Source: Jiangella gansuensis DSM 44835 (GTDB lineage: Bacteria; Actinomycetota; Actinomycetes; Jiangellales; Jiangellaceae). From it: a stretch of 64,000 bases of DNA. Position 1 is the stretch's first letter. The number at the start of each line of letters is the position of its first letter. Under the pieces are notes generated by a model, which was not told the origin of the DNA, searched no databases, and was given only the letters and a program-made list of their open reading frames with translations. Shown in pieces: positions 52,673-60,711 of this stretch. The stretch covers positions 1,341,090 to 1,405,089 of the forward strand of contig NZ_KI911782.1 in assembly GCF_000515395.1 (NCBI RefSeq), in the 5' to 3' direction. The translations under genes were made by a program, and so were the position numbers.

Positions 52673-53479
52673 TCATGACAGGACGGGGTTCCAGGTTCCG
52701 GTGACGACGGCGAGGGCGACGGCGCCCGCGGCGAGTGCGGCGGACCCCGCCAGCAGCGCGGCATCGGCGGACGTGAACGCCTGCCGCCGCGCCGACGTCC
52801 GGCGTGCCGCGGAGTTGAAGCCCCGCGCGTCCATCGCCGCCGCCAGCTGGGTGCCGCGTCGCACCGCGCCGACCAGCAGTGCGAACAGCCGGCCGGCCAG
52901 GACGGGCAGGGCGGCGAACGGGTTGCGGTCGCCGCCCAGCCCGCGGGCCCGGCGGGCTCGGCCGAGCACCTCCCACTCCGCGGCGGTCAGCGGGGCCAGC
53001 CGGAACGCGGCCAGCGACCCGTAGGCGAATCGGGGCGGCACTCGCAGCTGCTGGACCAGCGCGTCGGCGAGGTCGACCGGGTCGATGGTGAGCACGGCGA
53101 GCACGCCGGGCAGCGCGATCGCCGCCACCCGCAGCCCAGCGGTTCCACCGGTGGCCAAGCTCTCGGTGGTGATCAGCAGTGGTCCGAGATCGAGCAGCGA
53201 CGCGCCGCCCTTGCGGTCGGTGAAGACGGCGTTGCCCAGCGAGATGGTCACGATGGCCAGCCCGAGCGGCCACAGCCGGCGCACCAGGCCGCGCCAGCGC
53301 AGCCCCCACGCCGGGACACTCGCCAGTGTGGCCGCCAGCAGCAGTGTCGACGTCACCGGGTCGACACTGACGAGCAGCACCAGTGCCGGCAGCATCGCGG
53401 CGACGAGCTTGGCGACGGGGTTGCGCCTGGCCAGCAGCGCGGCGGGGTCGGCGGAGATGTGCGCCTGGACCAGCGTCAC
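52673..53479 (-). CDS. ECF transporter transmembrane component EcfT
   Basis: 268 residues, with about five membrane helices and the cytoplasmic coupling segments RAWARG-like GRARRARGLGG and AMDARGF, the two Ala-Arg-Gly motifs by which EcfT contacts its ATPases. It is part of the thiamine-related set with the ATPase and S component encoded upstream. The start GTG overlaps the ATPase stop by GTGA. In YkoEDC systems this subunit is YkoC-like. Confidence 0.85.
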   Translation of the reverse strand: MTLVQAHISADPAALLARRNPVAKLVAAMLPALVLLVSVDPVTSTLLLAATLASVPAWGLRWRGLVRRLWPLGLAIVTISLGNAVFTDRKGGASLLDLGPLLITTESLATGGTAGLRVAAIALPGVLAVLTIDPVDLADALVQQLRVPPRFAYGSLAAFRLAPLTAAEWEVLGRARRARGLGGDRNPFAALPVLAGRLFALLVGAVRRGTQLAAAMDARGFNSAARRTSARRQAFTSADAALLAGSAALAAGAVALAVVTGTWNPVLS

Positions 53480-54951
53480 GCGGCCACCTCCGTGGTGAGG
53501 CGGCCGGCGTCGACCCGGACCCGATGGTCGGCCAGCGCGGTCGCGAACGCCTCGTCGTGGGTGACGGCGACGATGGCGGTCCCGGCGGCGCGTAGGCCCA
53601 CACACAGGTCGAGCAGCTCGGTCCAGGTCTGTGCGTCCTGGCCGAAGGTCGGCTCGTCCATCACCAGCAGATCGGGCTCCGTCGCCAGCACTGCGGCCAC
53701 GGACAGCCGGCGCTTCTCACCGCCGGACAGCGCGAACGGGTTGGCGCCGGCCAGCCGGTCCAGCCGCAGCCGGGCCAGCAGTTCGTCGCACCGCCGCACG
53801 GAGGCCGCGGCATCCAGGCCGGCCCGGCGCGGACCGACAGTGAGCTCCTCGCGGACGGTCCGGGCGACGAACTGGTGCTCGGGGTCCTGGAACACGGTTC
53901 CGACGCGCCGGCAGAGGTCGCGGGGCCGCCAGCGGTGCAGCGGCCGCCCGGGGGAGTCGACCAGTTCGACGGTGCCGTCGTCGGGCGGGAGCAACCCGGC
54001 CAGCAGCATCGCCAGAGTGGACTTGCCGCTGCCGTTCGGTCCGGTGACGGCAGTGGCCTCGCCGCGGTCGACGGTGAGGTCGGCCGCGGCCAGGGCGGGC
54101 GCCGAGGTGCGCGGATAGGTCAGCGCGAGATCGTGGGCAGCCAGCATCGGCGAGCCCCCCGGGCCGGGCCGGTGCGGCGGTGGCGGCGGCCCCCACGGCG
54201 CCGGCACCCACACGCCGGCCGCCGCCAGGGCGGCGGCGCGCCGCCCGAACACGGCGGCGGGCGGGCCGTCGTCGACGACTCCGCCGCCGGGCTCGAGCAC
54301 CACTACCCGGTCGACCAGGCCGACGACGTCGTCGACCCGGTGCTCCACGACCAGCAGCGTGGTGTCCCCGGGGGCACGGTCGGGCGACCCCACCGTCGCG
54401 GTCACCGCGCCCAGCACCGTCGCCGCTCCCGCCGGGTCGAGGTTGGCCGTCGGTTCGTCCAGGACCAGGACGGCCGGCTGTCGCACCAGTGCGCCGGCCA
54501 GGGCGAGGCGTTGCTGCTCGCCGCCGGACAGCGCCGTCGTCGGCCGGTCGCGGCCGTACCCGAACCCGACCTGGCGCAGCGCCGCATCAACCCGAGGCCA
54601 GATCTCTTTCGCCGGGACGCCGGCGTTCTCCAGGCCGAACGCGACGTCGTCGCCGGAGCGCGACATCACCAGCGACGCCTCCGGGTCCTGGAACAGCATG
54701 CCGACGCGGTCGCGGGTGGTCGCCGCGGGCCGGCCGTCCACCAGGACCTCGCCCTCGTGCTCGGCCGCGGTCTGCGGGTCCAGCAGACCGGCCACACCAC
54801 GCAGCAGCGTCGACTTGCCGGCGCCGGACGGGCCGACCAGCAGGAGCCGCTCGCCGGCGGCGATCTCCAGGTCGACGCCACGGCAGGCCCATGCCTTGCG
54901 GCCCGCGTAACGCCAGCCCCAGCCGCGCAGGCTGATCGTGGCAGCCGGCAT
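53476..54951 (-). CDS. ECF transporter ATPase with two fused ABC domains
   Basis: 491 residues. Two complete nucleotide-binding domains: the first with GPSGAGKST near 40, LSGGEQQRLALAGAL and LVLDEPTANLD; the second with GPNGSGKST near 297, LSGGEKRRLSVAAVL and LVMDEPTFGQD. A Pro/Gly-rich linker (PWGPPPPPHRPGPGG) joins them. This YkoD-like fusion replaces separate EcfA1 and EcfA2. The ATG at 54951 overlaps the stop of the S-component gene by one base; an upstream extension of the frame overlaps that gene and is not real. Confidence 0.92.
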   Translation of the reverse strand: MPAATISLRGWGWRYAGRKAWACRGVDLEIAAGERLLLVGPSGAGKSTLLRGVAGLLDPQTAAEHEGEVLVDGRPAATTRDRVGMLFQDPEASLVMSRSGDDVAFGLENAGVPAKEIWPRVDAALRQVGFGYGRDRPTTALSGGEQQRLALAGALVRQPAVLVLDEPTANLDPAGAATVLGAVTATVGSPDRAPGDTTLLVVEHRVDDVVGLVDRVVVLEPGGGVVDDGPPAAVFGRRAAALAAAGVWVPAPWGPPPPPHRPGPGGSPMLAAHDLALTYPRTSAPALAAADLTVDRGEATAVTGPNGSGKSTLAMLLAGLLPPDDGTVELVDSPGRPLHRWRPRDLCRRVGTVFQDPEHQFVARTVREELTVGPRRAGLDAAASVRRCDELLARLRLDRLAGANPFALSGGEKRRLSVAAVLATEPDLLVMDEPTFGQDAQTWTELLDLCVGLRAAGTAIVAVTHDEAFATALADHRVRVDAGRLTTEVAA

Positions 54952-55565
54952 CAGATCTCGCTCTGCACGCGGCCGGACGCGAACGACGCCAGTACCCCGG
55001 TGCGGGCCAACGCACGGACCAACAGGTAGCCCAGCACTCCGGCGATGACCAGCCCGGTGGCCACCGCGCAGAGGACATAGATCAGCTTCCAGTCGGCAGA
55101 GAACTCGGCGACGGACACGATGCTCTCGTAGAGGCCCATCGCCAGGCCGGCACCGCCACCGGCGAGCACCGCGGCCCACAGGCCCCAGCGGCGGTAGAAG
55201 AACAGCGCGAAGACCAGTTCCGCGCCCAGGCCCTGCCAGAGCCCGGACATGAACACCGACAGGCCCCAGGCCGAGCCGGCGAACATCGACACCGTGGCAG
55301 CCACCACCTCGGTGTACAGGGCGGCGCCGGCCTTGCGGATCACCAGGCCGCCGACCACCGCCGGCAGCAGCCAGACTCCGGCCACCAGCGGGGCGGCCGG
55401 CGTGCCGCTCAGCGGCCCGGCCACGGTGGCGTAGATGAAGTTGTTCCAGATCGCGAACAACAGGCCGAACGTGACGCCGAGCACCGACGCGACGACGATG
55501 TCGACGGTGCGCCAGCGGTGCCGGCGGGTCTCGTCGGCCCGGAGGTCGCTGCTGGACTGGCTCAT
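54951..55565 (-). CDS. ECF transporter substrate-binding S component, YkoE type
   Basis: 204 residues with about five hydrophobic segments (TVDIVVASVLGVTFGLLFAI, APLVAGVWLLPAVVGGLVIR, LIYVLCAVATGLVIAGVLGY). GVTFGLLFAIWNNFIY and SMFAGSAWGLSVFMSG match YkoE proteins that bind thiamine or its HMP precursor. First gene of the operon, ATG preceded by GAGAGGAG. A TPP riboswitch lies about 100 bp upstream, which supports the substrate assignment. Confidence 0.88.
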   Translation of the reverse strand: MSQSSSDLRADETRRHRWRTVDIVVASVLGVTFGLLFAIWNNFIYATVAGPLSGTPAAPLVAGVWLLPAVVGGLVIRKAGAALYTEVVAATVSMFAGSAWGLSVFMSGLWQGLGAELVFALFFYRRWGLWAAVLAGGGAGLAMGLYESIVSVAEFSADWKLIYVLCAVATGLVIAGVLGYLLVRALARTGVLASFASGRVQSEI

Positions 55566-55613
55566 CAGGGGGCTCCTCTCGCACGGGGTACGACAGGGAA
55601 CCGGACATGAGTC

Positions 55614-55653
55614 AGCGCGCCTTCGCGGGCCACCAAGCCCGCCAAGACGCGCT
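55614..55653 (-). promoter_or_regulatory. Hairpin in the expression platform of the TPP riboswitch
   Basis: GCGGGC/GCCCGC with a 6-nt loop forms the top and AGCGCG/CGCGCT an outer stem. It sits between the aptamer and the ykoE ribosome site. It may terminate the transcript when TPP is bound; with no T-run the alternative is control of ribosome access. Confidence 0.5.
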
Positions 55654-55668
55654 GCCGCTGTCGAGGTG

Positions 55669-55757
55669 TCGACTTCCTGCGCCGGCATTACCCGGATCAG
55701 GTTCGAGGGTCTGCGGGTCGGTCCCGCACTCTCAGCGCTGCAGCGCTCCCCTGTCGT
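55669..55757 (-). ncRNA. TPP riboswitch (THI element)
   Basis: On the minus strand the aptamer reads ACAGGGGAGC, then CTGAGAGTG, then ACCCTCGAACCTGATCCGGG and TAATGCCGGCGCAGGAAG, the diagnostic TPP-binding core in the right order and spacing. Closing bases CGAC/GTCG form P1. It controls the downstream YkoE-ATPase-EcfT operon in response to thiamine pyrophosphate. TAATCT (minus strand, 55787-55782) is a plausible -10 box about 25 bp before the aptamer. Confidence 0.95.
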
Positions 55758-55869
55758 GGGTATGAAGTTGTCTCGTGAACGAGATTACACCCGATTCGCC
55801 CCGACGCCGTGAACTGCGGCGATGCCCCTGGTGAGATGACCAGCGGGCGAGAGGTGGGTAACGTTTCGG

Positions 55870-55898
55870 TGACGACCGGGACGAACCGTGGGTATGCT
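55870..55898 (+). promoter_or_regulatory. Probable promoter of the lipoprotein gene
   Basis: TGACGA (55870-55875) and TATGCT (55893-55898) are 17 bp apart and resemble vegetative -35 and -10 elements. Transcription would start near 55905, about 65 bp before the ATG. Confidence 0.4.
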
Positions 55899-55969
55899 CC
55901 ATGAGGCGCTCCGCCCGGAGCCGCCCCGGGCACCCGCCCGAACCGCAGGTGAGGAGAGGTCCGCCGCAG

Positions 55970-56716
55970 ATGCACCTGGTCGTTCGCCGACTGGCTGCAG
56001 CCGGTGTCGCCGCCGGGCTGGCCGTGGCCGCGACGGCGTGCTCGTCCGGCCCCGAACACCCGTCGGTCGCACCCCTGGCCCAGATCAGCATCGACGAGCA
56101 GACGACGGCGCAGAACGGCATCGACCAGCTGGCGCCGCCGGAGGTCCTGGAACGGGCCATCGCCGCGATGCGCGCCGCCGGCACCTACCGCGTCACCGGC
56201 ACCACCGTCGGCGGCAACACCATCGACATCGCCTTCCAGGACGGCGTCGGCTCGGCCGGCACCGTCGGATCGCAGAACACCGTCCAGCTGGTCGCCACGG
56301 CCGGCGGCGTCTACGTCACCGGCGACACCGCCAGCCTGGCCGCGCAGGTGGGCGCGGACGTCGACACCACCATCGCCGGGAAGTGGCTGCTCATCTCAGC
56401 CGAGGCCGCATCGGGGTTCGCCATCTTCGCCGACGGCTCCGCCTTCGCCAGTGCCGTGCTGGGCGCCGAAGCGCCGTCGGACATGACCGACGTCACCGAG
56501 GTCGACGGCCAGGCCGCGGTCGGCCTGTTGTTCCCGGAGACGGGCGGCACGCTCTGGGTGGCGGCCACCGGCGAACCGCTGCCGCTGCGGCTGGAGGAGA
56601 AGGGCGCTTCCGCCGGCGCCGGTGTCATCACCTTCAGCGACTACGGCACGGAGGTCGCGGTCACGCCGCCGGCCGAGGACGCCGTCGTCGACCTCACCAA
56701 GATCCCGGCACAGTGA
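55970..56716 (+). CDS. Lipoprotein, LppX/LprG-like beta-rich fold possible
   Basis: 248 residues. The signal peptide ends in ATAC, with the lipidated cysteine followed by SSGPEHPSV. The mature domain has alternating strands (GTYRVTGTTVGGNTIDIAFQ, VQLVATAGGVYVTGDTASLA, GKWLLISAEAASGFAIFADG, PLPLRLEEKGASAGAGVITF) reminiscent of LppX/LprAFG and RseB-like folds that bind lipids, but identity is weak. ATG with GAGGAGAGG 10 nt upstream. Followed by plsC 68 bp later. Confidence 0.6.
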   Translation: MHLVVRRLAAAGVAAGLAVAATACSSGPEHPSVAPLAQISIDEQTTAQNGIDQLAPPEVLERAIAAMRAAGTYRVTGTTVGGNTIDIAFQDGVGSAGTVGSQNTVQLVATAGGVYVTGDTASLAAQVGADVDTTIAGKWLLISAEAASGFAIFADGSAFASAVLGAEAPSDMTDVTEVDGQAAVGLLFPETGGTLWVAATGEPLPLRLEEKGASAGAGVITFSDYGTEVAVTPPAEDAVVDLTKIPAQ

Positions 56717-56784
56717 CGCCGCACCAGCCGCCGGCAGGGCAGCACCCCCGCAGCCGTGTCGGTGCGGTGGGTTAGTCTTCCTCC

Positions 56785-57516
56785 GTGGAACTCGTCGGCG
56801 CCATCGCCACCGGCCTGACCAGGCTGTTCGGCCGTGTTGAGCCGGAAGGGCTGAGCCACCTTCCGGTACGCGGGCCGGCCATCGTCGCCGTCAACCACAC
56901 CACCATCGCCGACGTCCCGCCGGTGCTGTCCACGCTCTACCACGCCGGGCTGCGCCCCAGCGTGCCCTGTCAGCGCGACGGCTGCGGCATCGACCACGGT
57001 CACGTGCGTTTCATGGCGTCGTCGCTGGTGTTCGCCAACCCCTTCATCGGCCCCCTGGCCCGGCAGGCCGGCATGATCGAGGTCGGTGGTCGGCAGGCGG
57101 GCGCGGCCGCGCTCAAGGCGGCCTACGAGGCACTCGACCGCGGTGAGGTCGTCGGCATCTACCCCGAGGGCGATGTCTCGGCCACGCTCGACGGCTCGCC
57201 ACGCAAGTTCCGCTTCGGGGTCGGCCGGCTGGCCGCCGACGCCAAGGTCCCGGTGGTGCCGATCGCTCACCACGACGCCCGCCGCATCGGCTCCGGGTCG
57301 GTGGCGCGCAGCCTCGGCGGGGCGTTGACCTCCATCGTCCGGCGGCCCACGGTGCGCCTGCGGGTGGGCCGGCCGGTGCTCCCGGACGAGTTCGCCGGGC
57401 TGCCGCTGCGCGACGTCGTCGAGGTCATCCAGGACCGCGTCACCGACGTGTGGCGGGTGGTCTCGGGCAACGCGGTTCCCGACGTCGATCTGGACCAGCG
57501 GGAAAAGCCATTGTGA
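56785..57516 (+). CDS. PlsC-type 1-acyl-glycerol-3-phosphate acyltransferase
   Basis: 243 residues of the lysophospholipid acyltransferase family: the catalytic NHTTIAD (HX4D with H38 and D43), the acyl-acceptor segment GRQAGAAALKAAYEALDRGE, and YPEGD (block III, EGxS-like with D replacing Ser/Thr). It makes phosphatidate or acylates a related lipid at the membrane. GTG start. The D in EGD differs from the usual EGTR, which hints at a specialised acceptor. Confidence 0.82.
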   Translation: MELVGAIATGLTRLFGRVEPEGLSHLPVRGPAIVAVNHTTIADVPPVLSTLYHAGLRPSVPCQRDGCGIDHGHVRFMASSLVFANPFIGPLARQAGMIEVGGRQAGAAALKAAYEALDRGEVVGIYPEGDVSATLDGSPRKFRFGVGRLAADAKVPVVPIAHHDARRIGSGSVARSLGGALTSIVRRPTVRLRVGRPVLPDEFAGLPLRDVVEVIQDRVTDVWRVVSGNAVPDVDLDQREKPL

Positions 57517-57674
57517 ACGCCGACGTGTCGATGCACTGTAGAGACGGATCCGCCGCCGCGGGCGTGACCCGCGATTGGTCCAGATTTTGCTTCTCTGTTC
57601 CCTGCGGAACGGATGGGCCACACTAGAGTCGGAGCGTCGAGCCCTGACCTGGGCTCGGAGAGGAGGCGCGGCGC

Positions 57675-58181
57675 GTGAACACCCTCGTTCTGAACGCCTC
57701 CTACGAACCGCTGGCCGTGGTCTCGGTGCGTCGCGCCGTCATCCTCATCCTCACCGAGAAAGCCGTGGTCGAGCACGCCGACGCCGGCAAGCTCATCCGC
57801 TCGGCCACCCGCGAGCTGCCGACGCCTCTGGTCGTGCGGCTGTTGCGGTTCGTGCGGGTGCCTTACCGTCGTAAGGTCCCGTGGTCACGCAGCGGCGTGC
57901 TCGAGCGTGACGGCCGGCGCTGCGCCTATTGCGCCGGCCGAGCCGCGTCCATCGACCACATCGTCCCGACGTCGCGCGGTGGCGCCGTCCGCAGCTGGCT
58001 CAACACCGTCGCCGCGTGTGTCCGGTGCAACCAGGTCAAGGCCGACCGCACCCCGGCCGAGGCGGGTATGCGGCTGCTGGTCGAACCGTTCGAGCCGAAG
58101 GCGCACCGGGCCCTCGTGCTCGCGCTGGGCGTCACCGCGGCCGAGGGGCTCCCGGACTGGCTGCTCGCCGCCACCGGCTAG
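57675..58181 (+). CDS. HNH endonuclease domain protein
   Basis: 168 residues. MNTLVLNASYEPLAVVSVRR is the hallmark opening of a conserved actinobacterial HNH protein. The HNH site is in the second half: CAYC zinc pair, IDHIVPTSRGG (catalytic His), WLNTVAACVRCN (Asn and second Cys pair). GTG preceded by GAGAGGAGG. Despite the nuclease fold it is chromosomal and conserved, not mobile. Biological role not established. Confidence 0.85.
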   Translation: MNTLVLNASYEPLAVVSVRRAVILILTEKAVVEHADAGKLIRSATRELPTPLVVRLLRFVRVPYRRKVPWSRSGVLERDGRRCAYCAGRAASIDHIVPTSRGGAVRSWLNTVAACVRCNQVKADRTPAEAGMRLLVEPFEPKAHRALVLALGVTAAEGLPDWLLAATG

Positions 58182-58244
58182 CTGTGATGCCCAGGCACGG
58201 ACGCCACCGCGCCACCGTCGTGAACCGCACCTTGCCACCGTCGT

Positions 58245-58300
58245 GAAATGATCATGGTGAGTATGGGTGCTCGCCTGGTGGAGCGGGGGAAATCCTCGTG
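58245..58300. repeat. Repeat family A, truncated copy A6
   Basis: AAATGATCATGGTGAGTATG resembles a left arm and GCCTGGTGGAGCGGGGG the inner right strand, but the rest of the right arm is missing. Same-strand genes lie on both sides. Confidence 0.6.
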
Positions 58301-58368
58301 ATGTCCGACCCGAATGAGCCGACCGATGATCGCTCGCGCGAGTACTGTCGGCCGGTAGGAGGTGTGCC

Positions 58369-58854
58369 ATGGTGAGTCCTGTTCCCGGTCTGCCGACCGG
58401 ACTCGTGGTCGGCACGTACGACGACTACCCCGCAGCACAGAAGGCGGTCGACTACCTGGCCGACCAGAAGTTCGCGGTCGAGAACCTGGCCATCGTGGGC
58501 AGTGACCTGCGCCAGGTCGAGCGGGTCACCGGCCGGCTCACGTACGGCAAGGCCGCGCTTGGCGGTCTGGCGGCGGGCGCCTGGCTCGGCCTGTTCGTCG
58601 GGTTGCTGCTCGGCCTGTTCACCGACGAGGGATGGCTGGCGATCATCCTGCTCAGCGTGCTGTGGGGCGCCATCTTCATGATGATCTTCGGCGTGGTCGG
58701 CTACGCGTTCACCGGCGGTAGGCGCGACTTCACGTCGCAGAGCGTCACCATCGCCGGCCGGTACGAGATCTACTGCCAGCACCAACACGCCGAGGACGCC
58801 CGCAACCTGCTGGCCAAGCTGTCGCTGCAGTCCGGCACCACGTCGCAGCCCTAG
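58369..58854 (+). CDS. General stress protein 17M-like membrane protein
   Basis: 161 residues. The N-terminal domain VVGTYDDYPAAQKAVDYLAD and FAVENLAIVGSDL is the YflT/GSP17M-type ferredoxin-like fold, followed by two membrane helices (GGLAAGAWLGLFVGLLLGLF, GWLAIILLSVLWGAIFMMIF) and a C-terminal stretch YEIYCQHQHAEDARNLLAKL. Function unknown; relatives are stress-induced. ATG with AGGAGG upstream. Confidence 0.75.
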   Translation: MVSPVPGLPTGLVVGTYDDYPAAQKAVDYLADQKFAVENLAIVGSDLRQVERVTGRLTYGKAALGGLAAGAWLGLFVGLLLGLFTDEGWLAIILLSVLWGAIFMMIFGVVGYAFTGGRRDFTSQSVTIAGRYEIYCQHQHAEDARNLLAKLSLQSGTTSQP

Positions 58855-58876
58855 GGAGTCTCCACGAGACACCCCT
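58853..58876. terminator. Bidirectional hairpin between stress-protein gene and corA
   Basis: GTCTC/GAGAC around CAC, extended by AGGG/CCCT with one mismatch. It overlaps the stop of the stress gene and lies 5 bp before the end of the convergent corA. Confidence 0.45.
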
Positions 58877-58880
58877 GGCG

Positions 58881-59866
58881 CTAGAGCCAGCCGCGGCGCT
58901 TGAAGTTCCAGTACAGCGTCAGGCACAGCCCCGCCATGAGGAGCATGACTCCGGGGTAACCGAGCTCCCACCGCAGCTCGGGCATGTGCCGGAAGTTCAT
59001 GCCGTAGATGCCGGCGATGGCCGTCGGTACCGCGACGATCGCCGCCCAGGACGTGATCTTGCGCATGTCGTCGTTCTGCGCCACCGAGAGCTGCGCCAGG
59101 TTGGCCTGGAGCATCGACGCGATGGTCTCGTCGTGGCCGGTCAACTGCGCGTGGACTCGGTCCAGGTGGCTGCTGACGTCGCGGAAATAGGCCTGCGTCT
59201 TCCGCGTCACCAGGTCCGGGCCGGGCTGCGACAGGGCGCGTATGGGTGGGCCCAGCGGCAGGATGGCCCGGCGCAGCGTCAGCAGTTCGCGCTTCGCGCG
59301 GTGGATGCGCTCGGCCTGGTTGCCGCGGGTGTCGGTGAAACCGCGGCCTCGATCTCGCTGAGGTCCTGCTCGAACTCCTCCGACGCGTCGAGGAAGCCGT
59401 CGACGGTGACGTCGGCGGCCGCGTACAGCAGCGCGGCCGGTCCCTGGGCGAGCAGATGAGGCTGTTCGTCCAGCCGCCGCAGCGCGGTGTCCAGTGCGTC
59501 GGCCGTGCCGCGGGTGACAGTGACGACGACATGGGTGCCGGCGATCACGGTCAGCGCACCGTCGTCCACCATCTCGTTGTGCTCCGGCCTGGCGTGCCGG
59601 ACGTAGCGCACCGTCCGCAACACCATCGAGACGGCGTCGTCGACGTGACTGACCTTCGGCACCGGCTCGGGGCCGATGGCGTCGTCGACGAGGAGCGGAT
59701 CCAGCCCGAACTCCAGGACGGCCCGTCGCAGCCGTTCCTCGTCCGGTTCGTGCAGGCCCAGCCATACGAAGCCGTCGCCGGAGCGGGCCGCAGCGACCGC
59801 TTCCGCGTAGCTGACTCCGTCCTGCCGGCGTCCCGCCCGGTACAGCGCCCAATCCGGGACCGTCAC
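58881..59866 (-). pseudogene. corA: CorA-family Mg2+/Co2+ channel gene with a -1 frameshift
   Basis: The N-terminal frame (VTVPDWALYRAGRRQDGVSY to FLDASEEFEQDLSEIEAAV) and the C-terminal frame (TDTRGNQAERIHRAKRELLT to the GMNFRHMPELRW channel signature and two terminal helices) belong to one CorA protein. They are out of register at 59338-59341, where one base is missing in GGTTTCACC; the total of 986 bases is one short of 329 codons. GTG at 59866 has AGGAGG upstream. Without correction the membrane domain is not made. Either a recent null mutation or a sequencing error. Confidence 0.85.
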
Positions 59867-59923
59867 GGTTCCTCCTCGCAGAAGCGTCACCGCAGCCAGC
59901 GCGGCGGCGATAGCGTTACCAGC

Positions 59924-59986
59924 ATGACCACGTTCCGGCGCCGGAATCGGCAGGCTCACCGCTTCGCCGGGCATGGGCCGCGATGA
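59924..59986 (+). CDS. Possible 20-residue leader peptide coupled to the phosphatase gene
   Basis: The frame MTTFRRRNRQAHRFAGHGPR ends in TGA that overlaps the phosphatase ATG (ATGA). TAGCGT at 59911-59916 is a -10-like element 7 nt before its ATG, the geometry of a leaderless start. The phosphatase itself has no clear ribosome site, so coupled translation is attractive. It is very short and basic, and may be chance. Confidence 0.35.
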   Translation: MTTFRRRNRQAHRFAGHGPR

Positions 59987-60549
59987 CCCGGCCAGAAGTG
60001 TGGCTGGTCCGCCACGGTCAGACGGAGTGGAGCCGCGACGGGCGGCACACCAGCCGCACCGACCTGCCGCTGACGCCCGAGGGCGAGCGGGCTGCACGCT
60101 CGCTGACCGACCGGCTTGCCACCACGTCCTTCGGCCTGGTGCTGTCCAGCCCGCTGACCCGGGCCCGGACGACAGCGGTCCTGGCGGGATTCGCCGACCC
60201 GACGATCGACGACGACCTGCACGAATGGCGGTACGGCGACTACGAAGGCATCACCACGCCGCAGATCCGCGAGACCGATCCGGACTGGTCGCTGTGGACG
60301 GACGGGGCCCCTGGCGGTGAGTCGCCCGGCGAGGTCGCGGCGCGCACGGACCGCGTCGTCGCCCGGGTGCGTGGCGACTCCGCGGAGCGCGTCCTGATCT
60401 TCGCGCACGGGCACATCCTGCGGGTGCTGGCGGTGCGCTGGCTCGGCCTGCCCGCCGCCGACGGCGTCCACCTGCGGCTGGAGACGGCGACGGTGTCCGT
60501 CCTCGGCTGGGAGCGTGAGACGCCGGCGGTCGTGCGCTGGAACGCCTGA
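59983..60549 (+). CDS. Histidine phosphatase superfamily protein
   Basis: 188 residues with LVRHGQTEWSRDGRHTSRTD (R10-H11-G12, phospho-histidine acceptor), SSPLTRARTTAVLAGF, EWRYGDYEGI and FAHGHILRVLAVRWLGL (second catalytic His). The length and motifs fit small phosphoglycerate-mutase-like phosphatases, including acid or sugar phosphatases. Substrate not evident. ATG at 59983 directly precedes the first strand. Confidence 0.87.
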   Translation: MTRPEVWLVRHGQTEWSRDGRHTSRTDLPLTPEGERAARSLTDRLATTSFGLVLSSPLTRARTTAVLAGFADPTIDDDLHEWRYGDYEGITTPQIRETDPDWSLWTDGAPGGESPGEVAARTDRVVARVRGDSAERVLIFAHGHILRVLAVRWLGLPAADGVHLRLETATVSVLGWERETPAVVRWNA

Positions 60550-60599
60550 TCCTCGATCACCGTCCGGGCGGCGGCGCTCCGAGGCGTCCTACCGCGTCA

Positions 60600-60654
60600 G
60601 CGGGCAAGCATCCCTGGGGGAGCGGACAGAACCATGCCTAACGTGATCATTTGG
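60600..60654. repeat. Repeat family A, right-half copy A7
   Basis: GCGGGCAAGCATCCCTGG, then AGCGGACAGAACCATGCC, then TAACGTGATCATTTGG match the right half of A5. The left arm is absent. It lies between two same-strand genes. Confidence 0.65.
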
Positions 60655-60711
60655 ACGGTGCGGGAGGCCGTGGCTTGACGGGCCGGGACACGACACGACA
60701 GCGTCGGGGTC

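Noticed and set aside
53476-55608. 710-residue fusion of a membrane part with the double ATPase
   Set aside because: The extension before 54951 is a shifted-frame reading of the ykoE-like gene; the ATPase starts cleanly at ATG 54951.
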